DNA of 37,503 nt from Tannerella sp. (GCA_031271805.1 JAISUX010000106.1:1-37503); one strand, 5' to 3'; counted from the first letter of the stretch, positions 20,101-29,078 are shown. Program-made: numbers and translations. The notes: generated by a model from the letters alone, not told the origin.

Positions 20101-22430
20101 GCCGCATCAATATCATCCTGGTCGGGATTGGTTATAGTTATCGACAGCGCTTTAGTGTCAGGAGTACCGACCCCATTCGAAGCCTGAACAGTGAAGTTAG
20201 CAGTGCCCACTGCAGAAGCTAAAGGTGTTCCGCTTATTGTAGCGCCTGCCAATGTCAGTCCTGCGGGCAATGAACCGCTCAGTAAGCTCCATGCGATAGT
20301 ACCGGTGCCCGTTGCCGTCAAAGTCTGCGAATATGCCGTGCCGACAGTACCGGCGGCTAACGACGTCGTAGTGATTGTCGGCGCTACCGGAGTAGTCGCT
20401 ATTTCAATGCTCAGCGACTTTGTAGCATTGCCTGCCCCGTTCGTTGCTTTAACCGTGAAGTTAAATGTTCCTGCCGTCGTTGGGTTGCCGCTGATAACTC
20501 CTGCCGCCGTCAAAGACAGTCCGGTCGGCAAGGTGCCGCTATCCAAAACCCAACTAATAGTATAATCGCCCGTTGCCGCCAATGTAGCCGTATATGCCGT
20601 GCTCACCACGCCGCTCGGAAGCGATGTTGTTGTAATTGTCGGGGGAACAGGTATGTGAACAGTAGCGGTAATTGTCAGAGTTTTTGAAACGGTATATGTT
20701 GTCGCGCCGAAACCTTTGTCTAATTTTACGGTGAACGTATAACTCCCGTTTGTGCCGTCATAATCACTCGGATCTCCTGCAACGGCAGCCGTAAATGTGC
20801 CGTCAACAACCGTAGCCGTAACGCCGTTCAAGTTCAATGACGAAATAACGCTTGCTACAGATGCTTTTGCAGCCGTTATATCGGGCACATTAACCTGAGT
20901 ATCGGTATAAGACTGACTTTCTATCAGCGTCTTTACGGCGTTAATATCATCCTGGTCGGGATTTGTTATGGTTATCGACACTGTGTTATAGTCCCAACTC
21001 GTTGCGTTGACCGCCTTGACCTGGAAGGTTGTAGTGCCGACCGCCGTTGCCAAGGGCGTGCCGCTGATTACGCCGGCGGTGGACAAACTCAGCCCTGCCG
21101 GTAAAGATCCGCTATATAAACTCCAAGTAATCGGATCATCGCCCGTTGCCGTCAATGTTACCGTATATGGCGTGCCGACAGTGCCGGCGGCTAATGCTCC
21201 GGAAGAAGTAACTGTCGGACCTTGCGGCAGCAGTGTTGTCCCAACGACGAGCCATAACGACTTCGCGGCGCTGTTGCCCGCTGCATTGCTTGCCTGGAAC
21301 GTGAGGTTATAATTCCCCGCTACCGTAGGAGTGCCGCTAATTACGCCGGCGGTGGACAAACTCAGCCCTGCTGGTAAGGATCCGCTCGTTATAGCCCATG
21401 TAATTGGAGCTGTGCCGTTTGCAGACATTGTAAACGAATATGCATAGCCAACAGTAGCCTGATCAAGATACGTCGTAGTGATTATCGGCGCTACAGGAGG
21501 CGACGATACGACGAGTGTCAGCGCTTTAGAGTCAGTGCCGGCTGAATTGGTCGCCTCAACAGTGAAATTAAAAGTACCTGTTGCAGATGGCGTTCCGCTT
21601 AGTAAGCCGGAGGGCGACAAACTCAATCCGGCGGGTAACGAAGAACCGCCCGCTAAACTCCATGTGATAGTAGCGTCGCCCGTTGCAGTCAGCTGTACCG
21701 AATAAGTTGTATATTGAGTTACTCCAGGAAGCGCAGTCGTTGTGATAGTAGGAGCTACCGCTGTCGCTGAAATGGTGATTGACAGCGATTTAGTATCATT
21801 GCCCGCAGTATTTGCCGCCTTGACTGAGAAGGTCTGAGTGCCTGCCGTCGTGGGCGTGCCGCTTATTGTAGCGCCGGTCAAATTAAGTCCGGCAGGTAGA
21901 GAGCCGCTCTGTATAGACCAAGTAATCGGACCATCGCCCGTTGCATCCAAAGTTACGGAATAAGCCGTGCCTACCGAGCCGCTTGGAAGGGGCGACGTAG
22001 TAGTGATTGTAGGAGCGATAGGAACGGTATTAGCAACGGCAGGCGTCAACGGATCGCCATTTACCCCGCCATATTGATACGCAAATGTCTCTTGGGCGGT
22101 ATATTCTTCCGAGGTAGCATGATTGTATATTTTCAGCGTTACTGTCTTGCCATTGTCAGACGCACTGCCCCAAATCGACAAAAAAAGCATGTGAGTGTGA
22201 GTCAGCCCATACGCACTTATATCTAACAGTCGCGCACTTCCTCGGCATACGCCATCTATAAATGCCGCAACTTCTATGTCCGTGCTGGCTTGCTCTACGC
22301 CGTTTATTGATATGACGGCCGTATATGTCTCATAATTATCCCATTGACTTGTATTGGGATTCCAATGGTTCTGGGCTGCTGCTGCAAACCCCACCAAAAG
22401 CATCAAAAATGTAAAAATTAAATTTCTCAT
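17142..22430 (-). CDS. Giant secreted protein with 13 putative Ig (He_PIG-like) repeats and T9SS sorting domain
   Basis: 1762 residues. Signal peptide about 1-20 (MRNLIFTFLMLLVGFAAAAQ); an N-terminal domain about 22-135 (YTAVISINGVEQ, EVAAFIDGVCRG) of a kind common in type IX cargo. From about 139 come 13 repeats of about 85 residues, each with APTITT, VGTAYS, WSxxSGSLPAGLxL, ISGTP and NxxGNDTKSLSI, matching the putative Ig (He_PIG) fold. A different module of about 105 residues (DDIDAAKxLIESQTFTDTQ, GTNGSYTFTVEL) interrupts three times, and one Big_2-like domain (TVTSVTISGPASIQKGQSG) precedes the last repeat. The end (AYPNPVVKDLFIKS to GIYILRVYTEKGVSVSRIVKK) is a type A sorting signal, so it should be exported by the type IX system and anchored on the surface. 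No catalytic domain is visible; adhesion or glycan contact is plausible. Confidence 0.9.
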   Translation of the reverse strand: MRNLIFTFLMLLVGFAAAAQNHWNPNTSQWDNYETYTAVISINGVEQASTDIEVAAFIDGVCRGSARLLDISAYGLTHTHMLFLSIWGSASDNGKTVTLKIYNHATSEEYTAQETFAYQYGGVNGDPLTPAVANTVPIAPTITTTSPLPSGSVGTAYSVTLDATGDGPITWSIQSGSLPAGLNLTGATISGTPTTAGTQTFSVKAANTAGNDTKSLSITISATAVAPTITTTALPGVTQYTTYSVQLTATGDATITWSLAGGSSLPAGLSLSPSGLLSGTPSATGTFNFTVEATNSAGTDSKALTLVVSSPPVAPIITTTYLDQATVGYAYSFTMSANGTAPITWAITSGSLPAGLSLSTAGVISGTPTVAGNYNLTFQASNAAGNSAAKSLWLVVGTTLLPQGPTVTSSGALAAGTVGTPYTVTLTATGDDPITWSLYSGSLPAGLSLSTAGVISGTPLATAVGTTTFQVKAVNATSWDYNTVSITITNPDQDDINAVKTLIESQSYTDTQVNVPDITAAKASVASVISSLNLNGVTATVVDGTFTAAVAGDPSDYDGTNGSYTFTVKLDKGFGATTYTVSKTLTITATVHIPVPPTITTTSLPSGVVSTAYTATLAATGDYTISWVLDSGTLPTGLSLTAAGVISGNPTTAGTFNFTVKATNGAGNATKSLSIEIATTPVAPTITTTSLAAGTVGTAYSQTLTATGTGTIAWSLLSGSLPAGLTLAGATISGTPLASAVGTANFTVQASNGVGTPDTKALSITITNPDQDDIDAAKVLIESQTFTDTQANVPDLASARTAVANILASLSLGGVSTNIVDGTFTAAVAGNAGNLSGTNGNYTFTVELTKGFGALTTTVTLTLSITATNYTPIPASITTVSLPDGYTNTPYSQTLTATGDYTFSWSLVGGALPTGLTLSGATISGTPTVAETANFTVQASNGVGSPDTKALSITIVLSDNDAISAALTLIESQTFTDIQANASTLAAARTAVENFISTLSLNGVTPTVVDGVFTPAVAGNASNYAGTNGSYTFTVELNRGSGTQQTTIQFTLTITATPHTPVPPTITTASLAGGVVGTPYSESLAATGDDPITWAITSGSLPAGLTLTGATISGTPTTVESQTFTVEATNPVSNDTKTLSITITAAAVAPTITTASLAGGTVGSAYSATLAASGTSPITWSIASGSLPAGLTLSGATISGTPSSSGTYSFTVKAANPVGDDTKAFSIVISPAPEAPTITTTSLAGATVGAAYSETLAATGDTPITWSFASGSLPAGLSLSGSCIISGTPTTAETATFVVQASNATGNDTKSLSIVVSDVPPPPVAPIITTSSLPSGSIGSSYSTTLTASGDAPVTWSLASGSLPAGLTLSGSGTISGTPSAVGTSTFTVKAVNSAGNDTKSLSIVISATPTAPTITTAILPDGSIGTAYTATLAASGDAPVTWSIASGSLPAGLTLSGATISGTPSAAGTSTFTVQASNVAGNATQSLSITILTTPPPPPTVTSVTISGPASIQKGQSGSFSATVVGTNNPPQTVIWDVVGGTASSINSSGVLSVGASESASTLIVRATSTFDPSIDMTMVVTVIEQPATPTAPTITTSSLPSVDKGTAYYFAFSATGTSPFTWSISDGSLPAGLSLSSDGVISGTPMAAGTKTFTVKVSNSVGNDTQSMSITVNDPTVSNEIITSEKALKITAYPNPVVKDLFIKSDAVINKVEIYSLSGLLLQQNGNVTNRISVSKLSSGIYILRVYTEKGVSVSRIVKK

Positions 22431-22783
22431 CTCATAAAATTTTTAATAAACCATTCGTTTCTTCAATCCCTCAATCCTTCGAGTCATAACCCTATCGGGA
22501 TTAGATTGTAAATTATCTCCTCGGCGCGAGCAATAAGCGCCCCCGCTCCCATCATCGCCGCCCAAAGCAGCGGAACCAAAATTGTTGTAAAACTGTAACA
22601 TAAATTTTAATTTTAAATTGAATAATATTGTATTGAATTACATACGCACGCGCGCGATGATGAGCGACCCATTCCAACGATAGTGCCACCTGATAGCCCG
22701 CCGGAACGTAAGCATAAACTCGAAACCGAAATATAATACTCGTATAACTGCAACATCTCACAAAAATTTTACAAATTTCGCCA

Positions 22784-22791
22784 CAAAATTA
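22784..22791 (-). promoter_or_regulatory. -7 box next to array 2
   Basis: TAATTTTG on the minus strand, identical to the susC -7 box. As there, no TTTG is found 18-20 nt upstream; the sequence instead reaches the repeat array after 22 nt. The likely target is the He_PIG gene starting at 22430. Confidence 0.5.
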
Positions 22792-22813
22792 CCGTTTAAA
22801 ATACGTATGTAAG

Positions 22814-22888
22814 GTATCAAAACAGGAAAAAAAGGTATCAAAACAGGAAAAAAAAGTATCAAAACAGGGAAAAAAGTATCAAAACAGG
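22814..22888 (-). repeat. Four phased ~21-bp direct repeats (array 2)
   Basis: On the minus strand the 13-bp core CCTGTTTTGATAC occurs four times without mismatch; plus-strand starts are 22814, 22835, 22856 and 22876 (spacing 21, 21, 20 bp), joined by A/T-rich linkers. The copy nearest the TAATTTTG box ends 22 nt from it. Geometry equals array 1 but the unit is different. Confidence 0.9.
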
Positions 22889-23119
22889 GAAAAATTTTGC
22901 AACACCACAAAAAAATTACTGTTTTGCGACTCAAAAATTACTCATTCCTCAAAAATAAATTTCACCCCACTTATCCTCCCCTTGACTTACCTCGCTTTCG
23001 ATCAATTTTGTGTCGATTTCCGCCGCCTTGTCTCGATAAAAATCCAAGTCCGGCAAGGAATATACCTCGTACAATTTCTATAAAAAATGTAAAATAATGC
23101 GCTCGTGAGAAATTTTTTG

Positions 23120-23127
23120 TATCTTTG
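23120..23127 (+). promoter_or_regulatory. -7 box for the GH2-nadE operon
   Basis: TATCTTTG matches TAnnTTTG. No good -33 TTTG at 18-20 nt upstream. A start of transcription near 23134 would leave a leader of about 87 nt before the ATG at 23221, and argues against any protein start upstream of it. Confidence 0.5.
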
Positions 23128-23220
23128 TCCGGATTATCACCGTTCGAGCTTATGGACTTCGTTCGGGCGGTTGAGGTTCAAATGATTACAGTATTAATCA
23201 GAAGTCCGATGGAAAATTAT

Positions 23221-26007
23221 ATGAAGAACTTTATTTTTACTTTGACGATGGTGATTTGCAGCTCTATGGTTTATGGCCAAGGCATCCCTTTAGCCGAGCA
23301 TCCGCGGCCGGATTTCGAGAGGGCGGAATGGATGAATCTGAACGGGCAGTGGGCTTTCACCTTCGACGGCGCGGCGGCCGTAAATGCTATCGCCGGCAAC
23401 ACTGAAAACGGTTTTGAACAAAAAATCCTCGTCCCATTCCCCTGGGGGTCGAAGCTCTCGGGCGTCGAATATACGGCGGACAAGGGCGACGAGAGCAAGT
23501 ATAATAAAGGCTATTACGCCCGCTCGATAAGCATCCCCGAAGGGTGGAAAGGCAAAAGGATATTCCTTGTCGTCGGCGCTGCGGACTGGGACACCCAGGC
23601 CTGGATCGACGGCCGTCCCCTCGGCAGGCATAGAGGAGGATATACGCCCTTCGAGTTCGAGCTGACCGAGGCCGCCAAGTTCGGATTGCCGCAGAACATC
23701 TTCCTCAGCGTCGATGATACCCCGAGCAACCAACGGCTTTACGGCAAGCAAGGCTACGGCGACGCCCGCGGGATATGGCAGACGGTTTACCTCGAAGCGC
23801 GGGGAGAAAATTATTTCGAGTACATACATTTTTCGCCCGACATCGACCGATCTACGGTGCGCGTCGAGGCGAAGCTGAAAAACCTCCCCGCCAAGAAAGC
23901 CAAGATTATCATCAACTTCAAAAACGGGGAACAGGCGGCATATTCTTATGAAATCAAGGGCAAGGCCGCCAAATCCCAACTCCAGCAGTTCGAGATAAAA
24001 TTAGATGGCCAACATCTCTGGGATCTCGACGACCCCTACCTCTACGAAATCGCCGCCACGCTGGTCGAGGGCGATAAAAATTCGGACGAAGTAAACACCT
24101 ACTTCGGGCAGCGGAAGATAAGCGTCGCCAACCTCCCCAACTCCGATTACCCCTATATCGCCCTTAACAACAAACCGATATACGTCCAGGCCACCTTAGA
24201 CCAAAGCTATCATCCTGAGGGCTTCTACACCTTCCCTTCGGATGATTTTATGCGCGACGAGATATTGCTCTCCAAGCGCCTTGGGCTAAACGCCAACCGT
24301 ATCCATATCAAAGTCGAGATCCCCCGCAAGCTCTATTGGGCCGACCGCCTCGGGCTGCTGATTATGGCCGACACGCCCAACTTCTGGGGCGAACCTGACG
24401 AAGCGGCGCGCCAAGACTGGGAATACTGCATGCGCAACCAACTGCAGCGCGACTACAACCACCCGTCCATCTTCGCATGGGTGAATTTCAACGAGACCTG
24501 GGGACTGTTCACCACTATCGACCAAAAGCGCGCCTACCGCACCGAGACCCAGGAGTGGGTTCGCAAAATGTACCACGAGACCAAGGCGGCCGACCCGACC
24601 CGCTTGGTCGAAGATAATTCGGCCTGCAACAACGACCATGTCGAATCCGACCTCAATACCTGGCACGGCTATTTCCCAGGTTACCGATGGAGGGCGGTCA
24701 TCGAAGACGCCGTCAAGAACACCTACCCCGGCTCTACCTGGAATTATATCGGCGGTAACAAGCAGCAGGCCGGCGTGCCGATGCTTAACAGCGAATGTGG
24801 CAACGTCTGGGGCTACAAAGGCAGCACGGGCGACGTCGATTATACCTGGGATTATCATATCATGATCAACGAGTTCCGCTCACACCCGCTCTGCGCCGGC
24901 TGGCTCTATACCGAGCATCACGACGTGATCAACGAATGGAACGGCTACGTGCGCTACGACCGCTCGCCTAAAATCGACGGCCTTGACGAACTCGTGCCCG
25001 GCATGAGCCTCGCCGACTTCCACTCGCCTTATTACATCGCTACCCAAGGCGAACTCTGCCGCGATGCCAACCCCGGATCTAAGGTCGAAATACCCCTTTT
25101 CGCATCCTTCATGACCGACAAATACCCCGGCATCCTGCACCTCGAAATCGGCTTGAACGGCTACGACGCGCTCGGCAACGAAGTCGCCCGCCGGTTAAGC
25201 CCCATAAATCTCACCTTCAAGCCTTTCATGAACGAAAGCATATCGCCCATAGTCTTGGAAGCGCCCAAAGAAACAGGCGTCTATACCGTCGGGATTCAAT
25301 TGAAAAACTCCGAAGGAGTGGTTTTGGGACGCAATTTCGCCCTGTTGAGGGTTAAAGGCGGCTCCAAGCCCGATTACGCCGCAAAAGCCGAAATCGTCAC
25401 CTTCGACCCGTCGAAATTCAGCGACGCCAAATGGTCGCTCAAGCAATGGAATGTCTTGGATAAACTGAAGGTTAACGGGGCCGGCAGCGGTTACTTCGAG
25501 TACTCCGTCCCATGGCCTGCGGGATTGAAAAAGGCCGACATCGAATCTGCCGTACTCGTCTTCGAGGCCTCGGCCAAAGAGTTGTTCACAAAAGACACCG
25601 AAGGCATCGACTCGCCCGGTGGCGTGGACTATATGCTTGGCGGCGGCGCCGAACATCGCAGCAAAAACGTCAATTCCTACCCGATGACCGACGCGACATT
25701 GTTCCCGTCATACGTGAAAGTCACCATCAACGGCGCCGTCTGCGGCGAGCAATATCTGCCCGACGACCCGGCCGACCACCGCGGCGTCCTCTCCTGGCAC
25801 TCGCAACCGAGGGATAACACCCTTCACGAGGCCGGCTCTTACGGTTATTTGATCAAGGCCATCGTTCCCGTAGAGGCGCTTGCCGAAGGTCAAGCCCTTA
25901 ACGTCCGCATCGAAACGCCCGCCGGCGTCAACGGAGGCCTGGCTATCTACGGCAAAGATTTCGGCCGCTACCCGCTCGACCCGACGATAATTATCAACAA
26001 GAAATAA
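23221..26007 (+). CDS. Exported GH2-family glycosidase (third GH2 of the window)
   Basis: 928 residues from the ATG at 23221, which gives a good signal peptide (MKNFIFTLTMVICSSMVYGQ). The frame is open further upstream, but those codons overlap the predicted promoter; an ATG at 23209 is possible. Sugar-binding domain about 25-195 (MNLNGQWAFTFD; NKGYYARSISIPEGWKGKRI), Ig-like domain about 197-300, TIM barrel about 310-600. Likely acid/base Glu425 in IFAWVNFNETWG and nucleophile Glu525 in VPMLNSECGNVWGY. The C-terminal third is a beta-rich region without an identified fold. It acts outside the cytoplasm on a beta-linked sugar; galactosidase, glucuronidase or mannosidase activity cannot be told apart. 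nadE follows after 3 nt. Confidence 0.88.
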   Translation: MKNFIFTLTMVICSSMVYGQGIPLAEHPRPDFERAEWMNLNGQWAFTFDGAAAVNAIAGNTENGFEQKILVPFPWGSKLSGVEYTADKGDESKYNKGYYARSISIPEGWKGKRIFLVVGAADWDTQAWIDGRPLGRHRGGYTPFEFELTEAAKFGLPQNIFLSVDDTPSNQRLYGKQGYGDARGIWQTVYLEARGENYFEYIHFSPDIDRSTVRVEAKLKNLPAKKAKIIINFKNGEQAAYSYEIKGKAAKSQLQQFEIKLDGQHLWDLDDPYLYEIAATLVEGDKNSDEVNTYFGQRKISVANLPNSDYPYIALNNKPIYVQATLDQSYHPEGFYTFPSDDFMRDEILLSKRLGLNANRIHIKVEIPRKLYWADRLGLLIMADTPNFWGEPDEAARQDWEYCMRNQLQRDYNHPSIFAWVNFNETWGLFTTIDQKRAYRTETQEWVRKMYHETKAADPTRLVEDNSACNNDHVESDLNTWHGYFPGYRWRAVIEDAVKNTYPGSTWNYIGGNKQQAGVPMLNSECGNVWGYKGSTGDVDYTWDYHIMINEFRSHPLCAGWLYTEHHDVINEWNGYVRYDRSPKIDGLDELVPGMSLADFHSPYYIATQGELCRDANPGSKVEIPLFASFMTDKYPGILHLEIGLNGYDALGNEVARRLSPINLTFKPFMNESISPIVLEAPKETGVYTVGIQLKNSEGVVLGRNFALLRVKGGSKPDYAAKAEIVTFDPSKFSDAKWSLKQWNVLDKLKVNGAGSGYFEYSVPWPAGLKKADIESAVLVFEASAKELFTKDTEGIDSPGGVDYMLGGGAEHRSKNVNSYPMTDATLFPSYVKVTINGAVCGEQYLPDDPADHRGVLSWHSQPRDNTLHEAGSYGYLIKAIVPVEALAEGQALNVRIETPAGVNGGLAIYGKDFGRYPLDPTIIINKK

Positions 26008-26010
26008 CCT

Positions 26011-27921
26011 ATGTACGGCTTTGTAAAAGTTGCCGCCGCCTCGCCAATCATCGAAGTGGCAAACTGCCGGGCTAATACAAACAGGATAGCCTCCTTAGTC
26101 GGGCAGGCCGAAGAACGTGGTGCGCAAATCGTCGTATTCCCCGAATTGTGCATCACGGGCTACACCTGTATGGATCTTTTCGTCCAGAAATCGCTGCTCG
26201 AAAACGCCCGGCGCTCACTGCTCGAATTAGTCGAGACAACAAAGGAGTGTAATGCCCTTTGCGTGGTCGGGATGCCCTTTGCCGTCGAAAACAAGCTCCT
26301 CAATACCGCCGTCGCATTTCAACGCGGCAATATTCTCGGCATTGTCCCCAAAACTTACCTTCCTAACTACAAGGAGTTCCAGGAGATGCGATGGTTCACG
26401 TCGGGAAGCAAACTGCGAACCGGGACGATCCGGATAGACGGGAAAGATTATCCCATCGGCACGGACTTGATGTTCAAATCCGGCGAAGTCGTCGTGGGGA
26501 TAGAGATTTGCGAAGACTTGTGGACGCCCGTCCCCCCAAGCTCATTATTGGCCATGCAGGGCGCAAACCTTATCCTCAACCTCTCGGCAAGCAACGAGAT
26601 AATCGGCAAGAACCAATACCTAAGGTCATTAATCGCACAACAATCGGCACGCTGCATCGCCGGATACGTTTACGCCTCGGCAGGATTCGGCGAATCCAGC
26701 ACCGACATCGTCTTCACCGGAAAAGGCTTCATCGCCGAAAATGGCGTGATCGTCCGCGAATCGGAACGTTTCAATCTCGATGATAAGCTGATTACCGATG
26801 ATATAAACATAGATTATCTCGAACACGACAGGATTCGTAACACGAGCTTTACGCCCCTCTCCAAGCATGATATTTTGGGAGCGGTGCGCATCGTGCCCTT
26901 CGAACTCGCTCATTACAGCGGCAAGTTCGAGCGTCAGATCGACCCACACCCCTTTGTCCCGTCGGAGGATGCGATGCTCAGAGAGCGCTGTGAGGAGATA
27001 TTTAATATCCAAACGTTCGGTCTTGTCAAGCGGCTGAAACACATCAAGGCCAAGTCGGCCGTGATAGGCATCTCCGGCGGCTTGGATTCGACCCTTGCGC
27101 TGATGGTTACCGTCCGTGCTTTCGACTGCCTTAATATCCCGCGCAAGAATATTATCGGCGTCACCATGCCCGGCTTCGGGACTACCGGAAGAACCTACAA
27201 TAATGCCTTGGAGCTAATCAAGTCCTTGAATGTGACGCTTATGGATATCCCGATAAAAGACGCCTGTATCCAGCATTTCAAGGATATAGGACACGACGGC
27301 GTCACACCCGATGTGACTTACGAAAATACCCAGGCTCGCGAACGCACGCAGATATTGATGGACCTCGCCAACAAGCACAACGGAATCGTAATCGGCACCG
27401 GCGACCTGTCGGAGCTTGCCCTCGGCTGGGCTACATACAACGGCGACCATATCTCGATGTACGGCGTTAATGTCAGTATTCCCAAAACCCTTGTGCGCTA
27501 TCTCGTCGAATGGACGGCGAAAAATATGAGCGATGAAAAGACAAAAACGACGCTGCTTGACATCGCCCGGACGCCTATTAGCCCTGAACTGACGCCGACA
27601 AACGAAAACGGTACGATACAACAAAAAACCGAGGATATCGTCGGCCCCTACGAACTGCACGACTTTTTCCTGTATCATTTTATGCGTTTCGGGGCGGCGC
27701 CGAGGAAGATATTATACCTTGCCGTCAGGGCATTCAACGACAGGTACAAAGAGGAGGAAATCAAGACGTGGCTGAAAGTCTTTTTAAGTCGTTTCTTCGC
27801 GCAGCAATTCAAACGCAGTTGCCTGCCCGACGGCCCTAAAGTCGGTTCGATAAGCATCTCGCCGCGCTCCGACTGGCGAATGTCGAGCGACACATCTGTA
27901 GCCGAATGGATTGATTTCTGA
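26011..27921 (+). CDS. nadE: Glutamine-dependent NAD+ synthetase
   Basis: Makes NAD+ from deamido-NAD+, ATP and ammonia taken from glutamine; cytosolic. 636 residues with two domains. The N-terminal nitrilase-type amidase (about 1-290) has the catalytic triad Glu45 (VFPELCITGYTC), Lys114 (VPKTYLPNYKEF) and Cys167 (VGIEICEDLW). The C-terminal synthetase (about 325-636) has the PP-loop SGGLDS (355-360) and GTGDLSELALGW, and ends with the usual SPRSDWRM stretch. The length is normal for bacterial glutamine-dependent NadE. It starts 3 nt after the GH2 stop codon with no promoter between, so this housekeeping enzyme is probably transcribed with a glycosidase gene, an unusual arrangement. Confidence 0.96.
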   Translation: MYGFVKVAAASPIIEVANCRANTNRIASLVGQAEERGAQIVVFPELCITGYTCMDLFVQKSLLENARRSLLELVETTKECNALCVVGMPFAVENKLLNTAVAFQRGNILGIVPKTYLPNYKEFQEMRWFTSGSKLRTGTIRIDGKDYPIGTDLMFKSGEVVVGIEICEDLWTPVPPSSLLAMQGANLILNLSASNEIIGKNQYLRSLIAQQSARCIAGYVYASAGFGESSTDIVFTGKGFIAENGVIVRESERFNLDDKLITDDINIDYLEHDRIRNTSFTPLSKHDILGAVRIVPFELAHYSGKFERQIDPHPFVPSEDAMLRERCEEIFNIQTFGLVKRLKHIKAKSAVIGISGGLDSTLALMVTVRAFDCLNIPRKNIIGVTMPGFGTTGRTYNNALELIKSLNVTLMDIPIKDACIQHFKDIGHDGVTPDVTYENTQARERTQILMDLANKHNGIVIGTGDLSELALGWATYNGDHISMYGVNVSIPKTLVRYLVEWTAKNMSDEKTKTTLLDIARTPISPELTPTNENGTIQQKTEDIVGPYELHDFFLYHFMRFGAAPRKILYLAVRAFNDRYKEEEIKTWLKVFLSRFFAQQFKRSCLPDGPKVGSISISPRSDWRMSSDTSVAEWIDF

Positions 27922-27960
27922 TCCGTAGCGTAAGAGATATGGCTTCCGGCGGTGTAAATC

Positions 27961-29058
27961 CTATATCGCCGTGTATTCCAATCCAAACGTCTCAGCTACA
28001 GCGCGGAACGTTATCTGTCCGTCAACAACATTCACGCCTTTTTTCAGTCCGTTATCAACTTCGACCGCCGCTTTCCAGCCCTTATCCGCTAATTGAATTG
28101 CGTAGGGCAGGGTAGCGTTAGTCAGCGCAAGAGTCGATGTCTTGGCTACGGCGCCGGGGATGTTGGCCACGCAGTAATGGATAATGCCGTCAACATCGTA
28201 CACGGGTTCGGTATGCGTTGTAGGGCGTGATGTCTCGAAGCAGCCGCCTTGGTCGATAGCCACATCCACGAGAACGCTGCCTTTTTGCAGAAGTTTCAGC
28301 ATATCGCGCGTAATAAGATGCGGCGTCTTGGCGCCTGCTATCAACACGGCGCCGATAACAAGGTCGGTTGTCGGCAGTTCCTGTTCAATATGGTGCTGCG
28401 AGGAGTAAAGCGTCTTGACGTTTGCCGGCATCACTTCCGACAGATAACGCAGACGGGGCAGCGAAGTATCGGCGATCGTGACGTCAGCCCCGTAGCCGGC
28501 GGCCACCACCGCAGCATTGTAACCCACCACACCGCCTCCGAGAATCAGCACCTTGGCGGGTTTAACACCCGGCACGCCGCCGAGCAGTATCCCTTTGCCG
28601 CCCTGTGGCTTTTCGAGGTACTTGGCGCCTTCCTGTATCGACATACGTCCTGCCACCTCGCTCATAGGCACAAGCAGGGGCAGCGCGCCGCGGCTTTCAA
28701 CCGTTTCGTAGGCAACGCAGGTAGCGCCGCTTTTGAGCATCGCCGTAAGCAATTTCTCTTCCGAAGCGAAATGGAAATAGGTAAACAGCAACTGCCCTTT
28801 ACGTACAAGCGGATATTCGCTCTCAACAGGCTCTTTCACTTTCATAATCATCTCCGCCTTGGCATAGACGTCCTCGATGGTCGGCAATACCGTCGCTCCT
28901 GCGGTTATATACTCTTTGTCCGCGAAGCCGCTGTTCTCGCCTGCGGTATGCTGTACGTAGAGCGTATGACCGCGTTTTACTAACTCTTTAACGCCGCCCG
29001 GCGTCAGAGCCACGCGGTTTTCGTTGTTTTTGATCTCTTTTGGTAATCCGATTATCAT
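27961..29058 (-). CDS. ald: Alanine dehydrogenase
   Basis: NAD-dependent oxidative deamination of L-alanine to pyruvate and ammonia (reversible). 365 residues from the ATG at 29058, chosen because [20 protein letters not shown] is the conserved N-terminus; a start at 29082 would overlap phnX. Visible: Arg15 in ENRVAL, Lys75 in MKVKEP, His96 in FTYFHFASE, the Rossmann motif [14 protein letters not shown] and the catalytic-site [19 protein letters not shown]. It is the last gene of the operon with the transporter, phnW and phnX, 20 nt after the phnX stop. In this setting it should recycle the alanine formed by PhnW to pyruvate and release the amino nitrogen. Confidence 0.96.
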   Translation of the reverse strand: MIIGLPKEIKNNENRVALTPGGVKELVKRGHTLYVQHTAGENSGFADKEYITAGATVLPTIEDVYAKAEMIMKVKEPVESEYPLVRKGQLLFTYFHFASEEKLLTAMLKSGATCVAYETVESRGALPLLVPMSEVAGRMSIQEGAKYLEKPQGGKGILLGGVPGVKPAKVLILGGGVVGYNAAVVAAGYGADVTIADTSLPRLRYLSEVMPANVKTLYSSQHHIEQELPTTDLVIGAVLIAGAKTPHLITRDMLKLLQKGSVLVDVAIDQGGCFETSRPTTHTEPVYDVDGIIHYCVANIPGAVAKTSTLALTNATLPYAIQLADKGWKAAVEVDNGLKKGVNVVDGQITFRAVAETFGLEYTAI

Positions 29059-29078
29059 AAATTTAAATTTTATGTCCT

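Larger units (their letters stand above)
22431..23220. other. 790-bp divergent non-coding region
   Basis: Lies between the He_PIG gene (minus) and the third GH2 gene (plus). It contains a minus-strand TAATTTTG box at 22791-22784 preceded by four 20-21 bp repeats (22814-22888), and a plus-strand TATCTTTG box at 23120. If the minus promoter serves the He_PIG gene, the leader is about 345 nt. That leader contains GC-rich short hairpins (for example GGCGC/GCGCC at about 22521-22540) but no recognised riboswitch. Short open frames here (e.g. 22552-22761) look like chance. Confidence 0.6.

Noticed and set aside
22552..22761. 69-codon minus-strand ORF in the divergent gap
   Set aside because: GTG start, no recognised composition or motif; lies in the probable leader of the He_PIG gene.
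23125..23220. TTG start for the third GH2 enzyme
   Set aside because: The codon lies inside the TATCTTTG promoter box and upstream of the predicted start of transcription; the signal peptide begins at 23221.
27921..27961. Terminator between the convergent nadE and ald genes
   Set aside because: No convincing inverted repeat with a T-run was found in the 40-bp gap.
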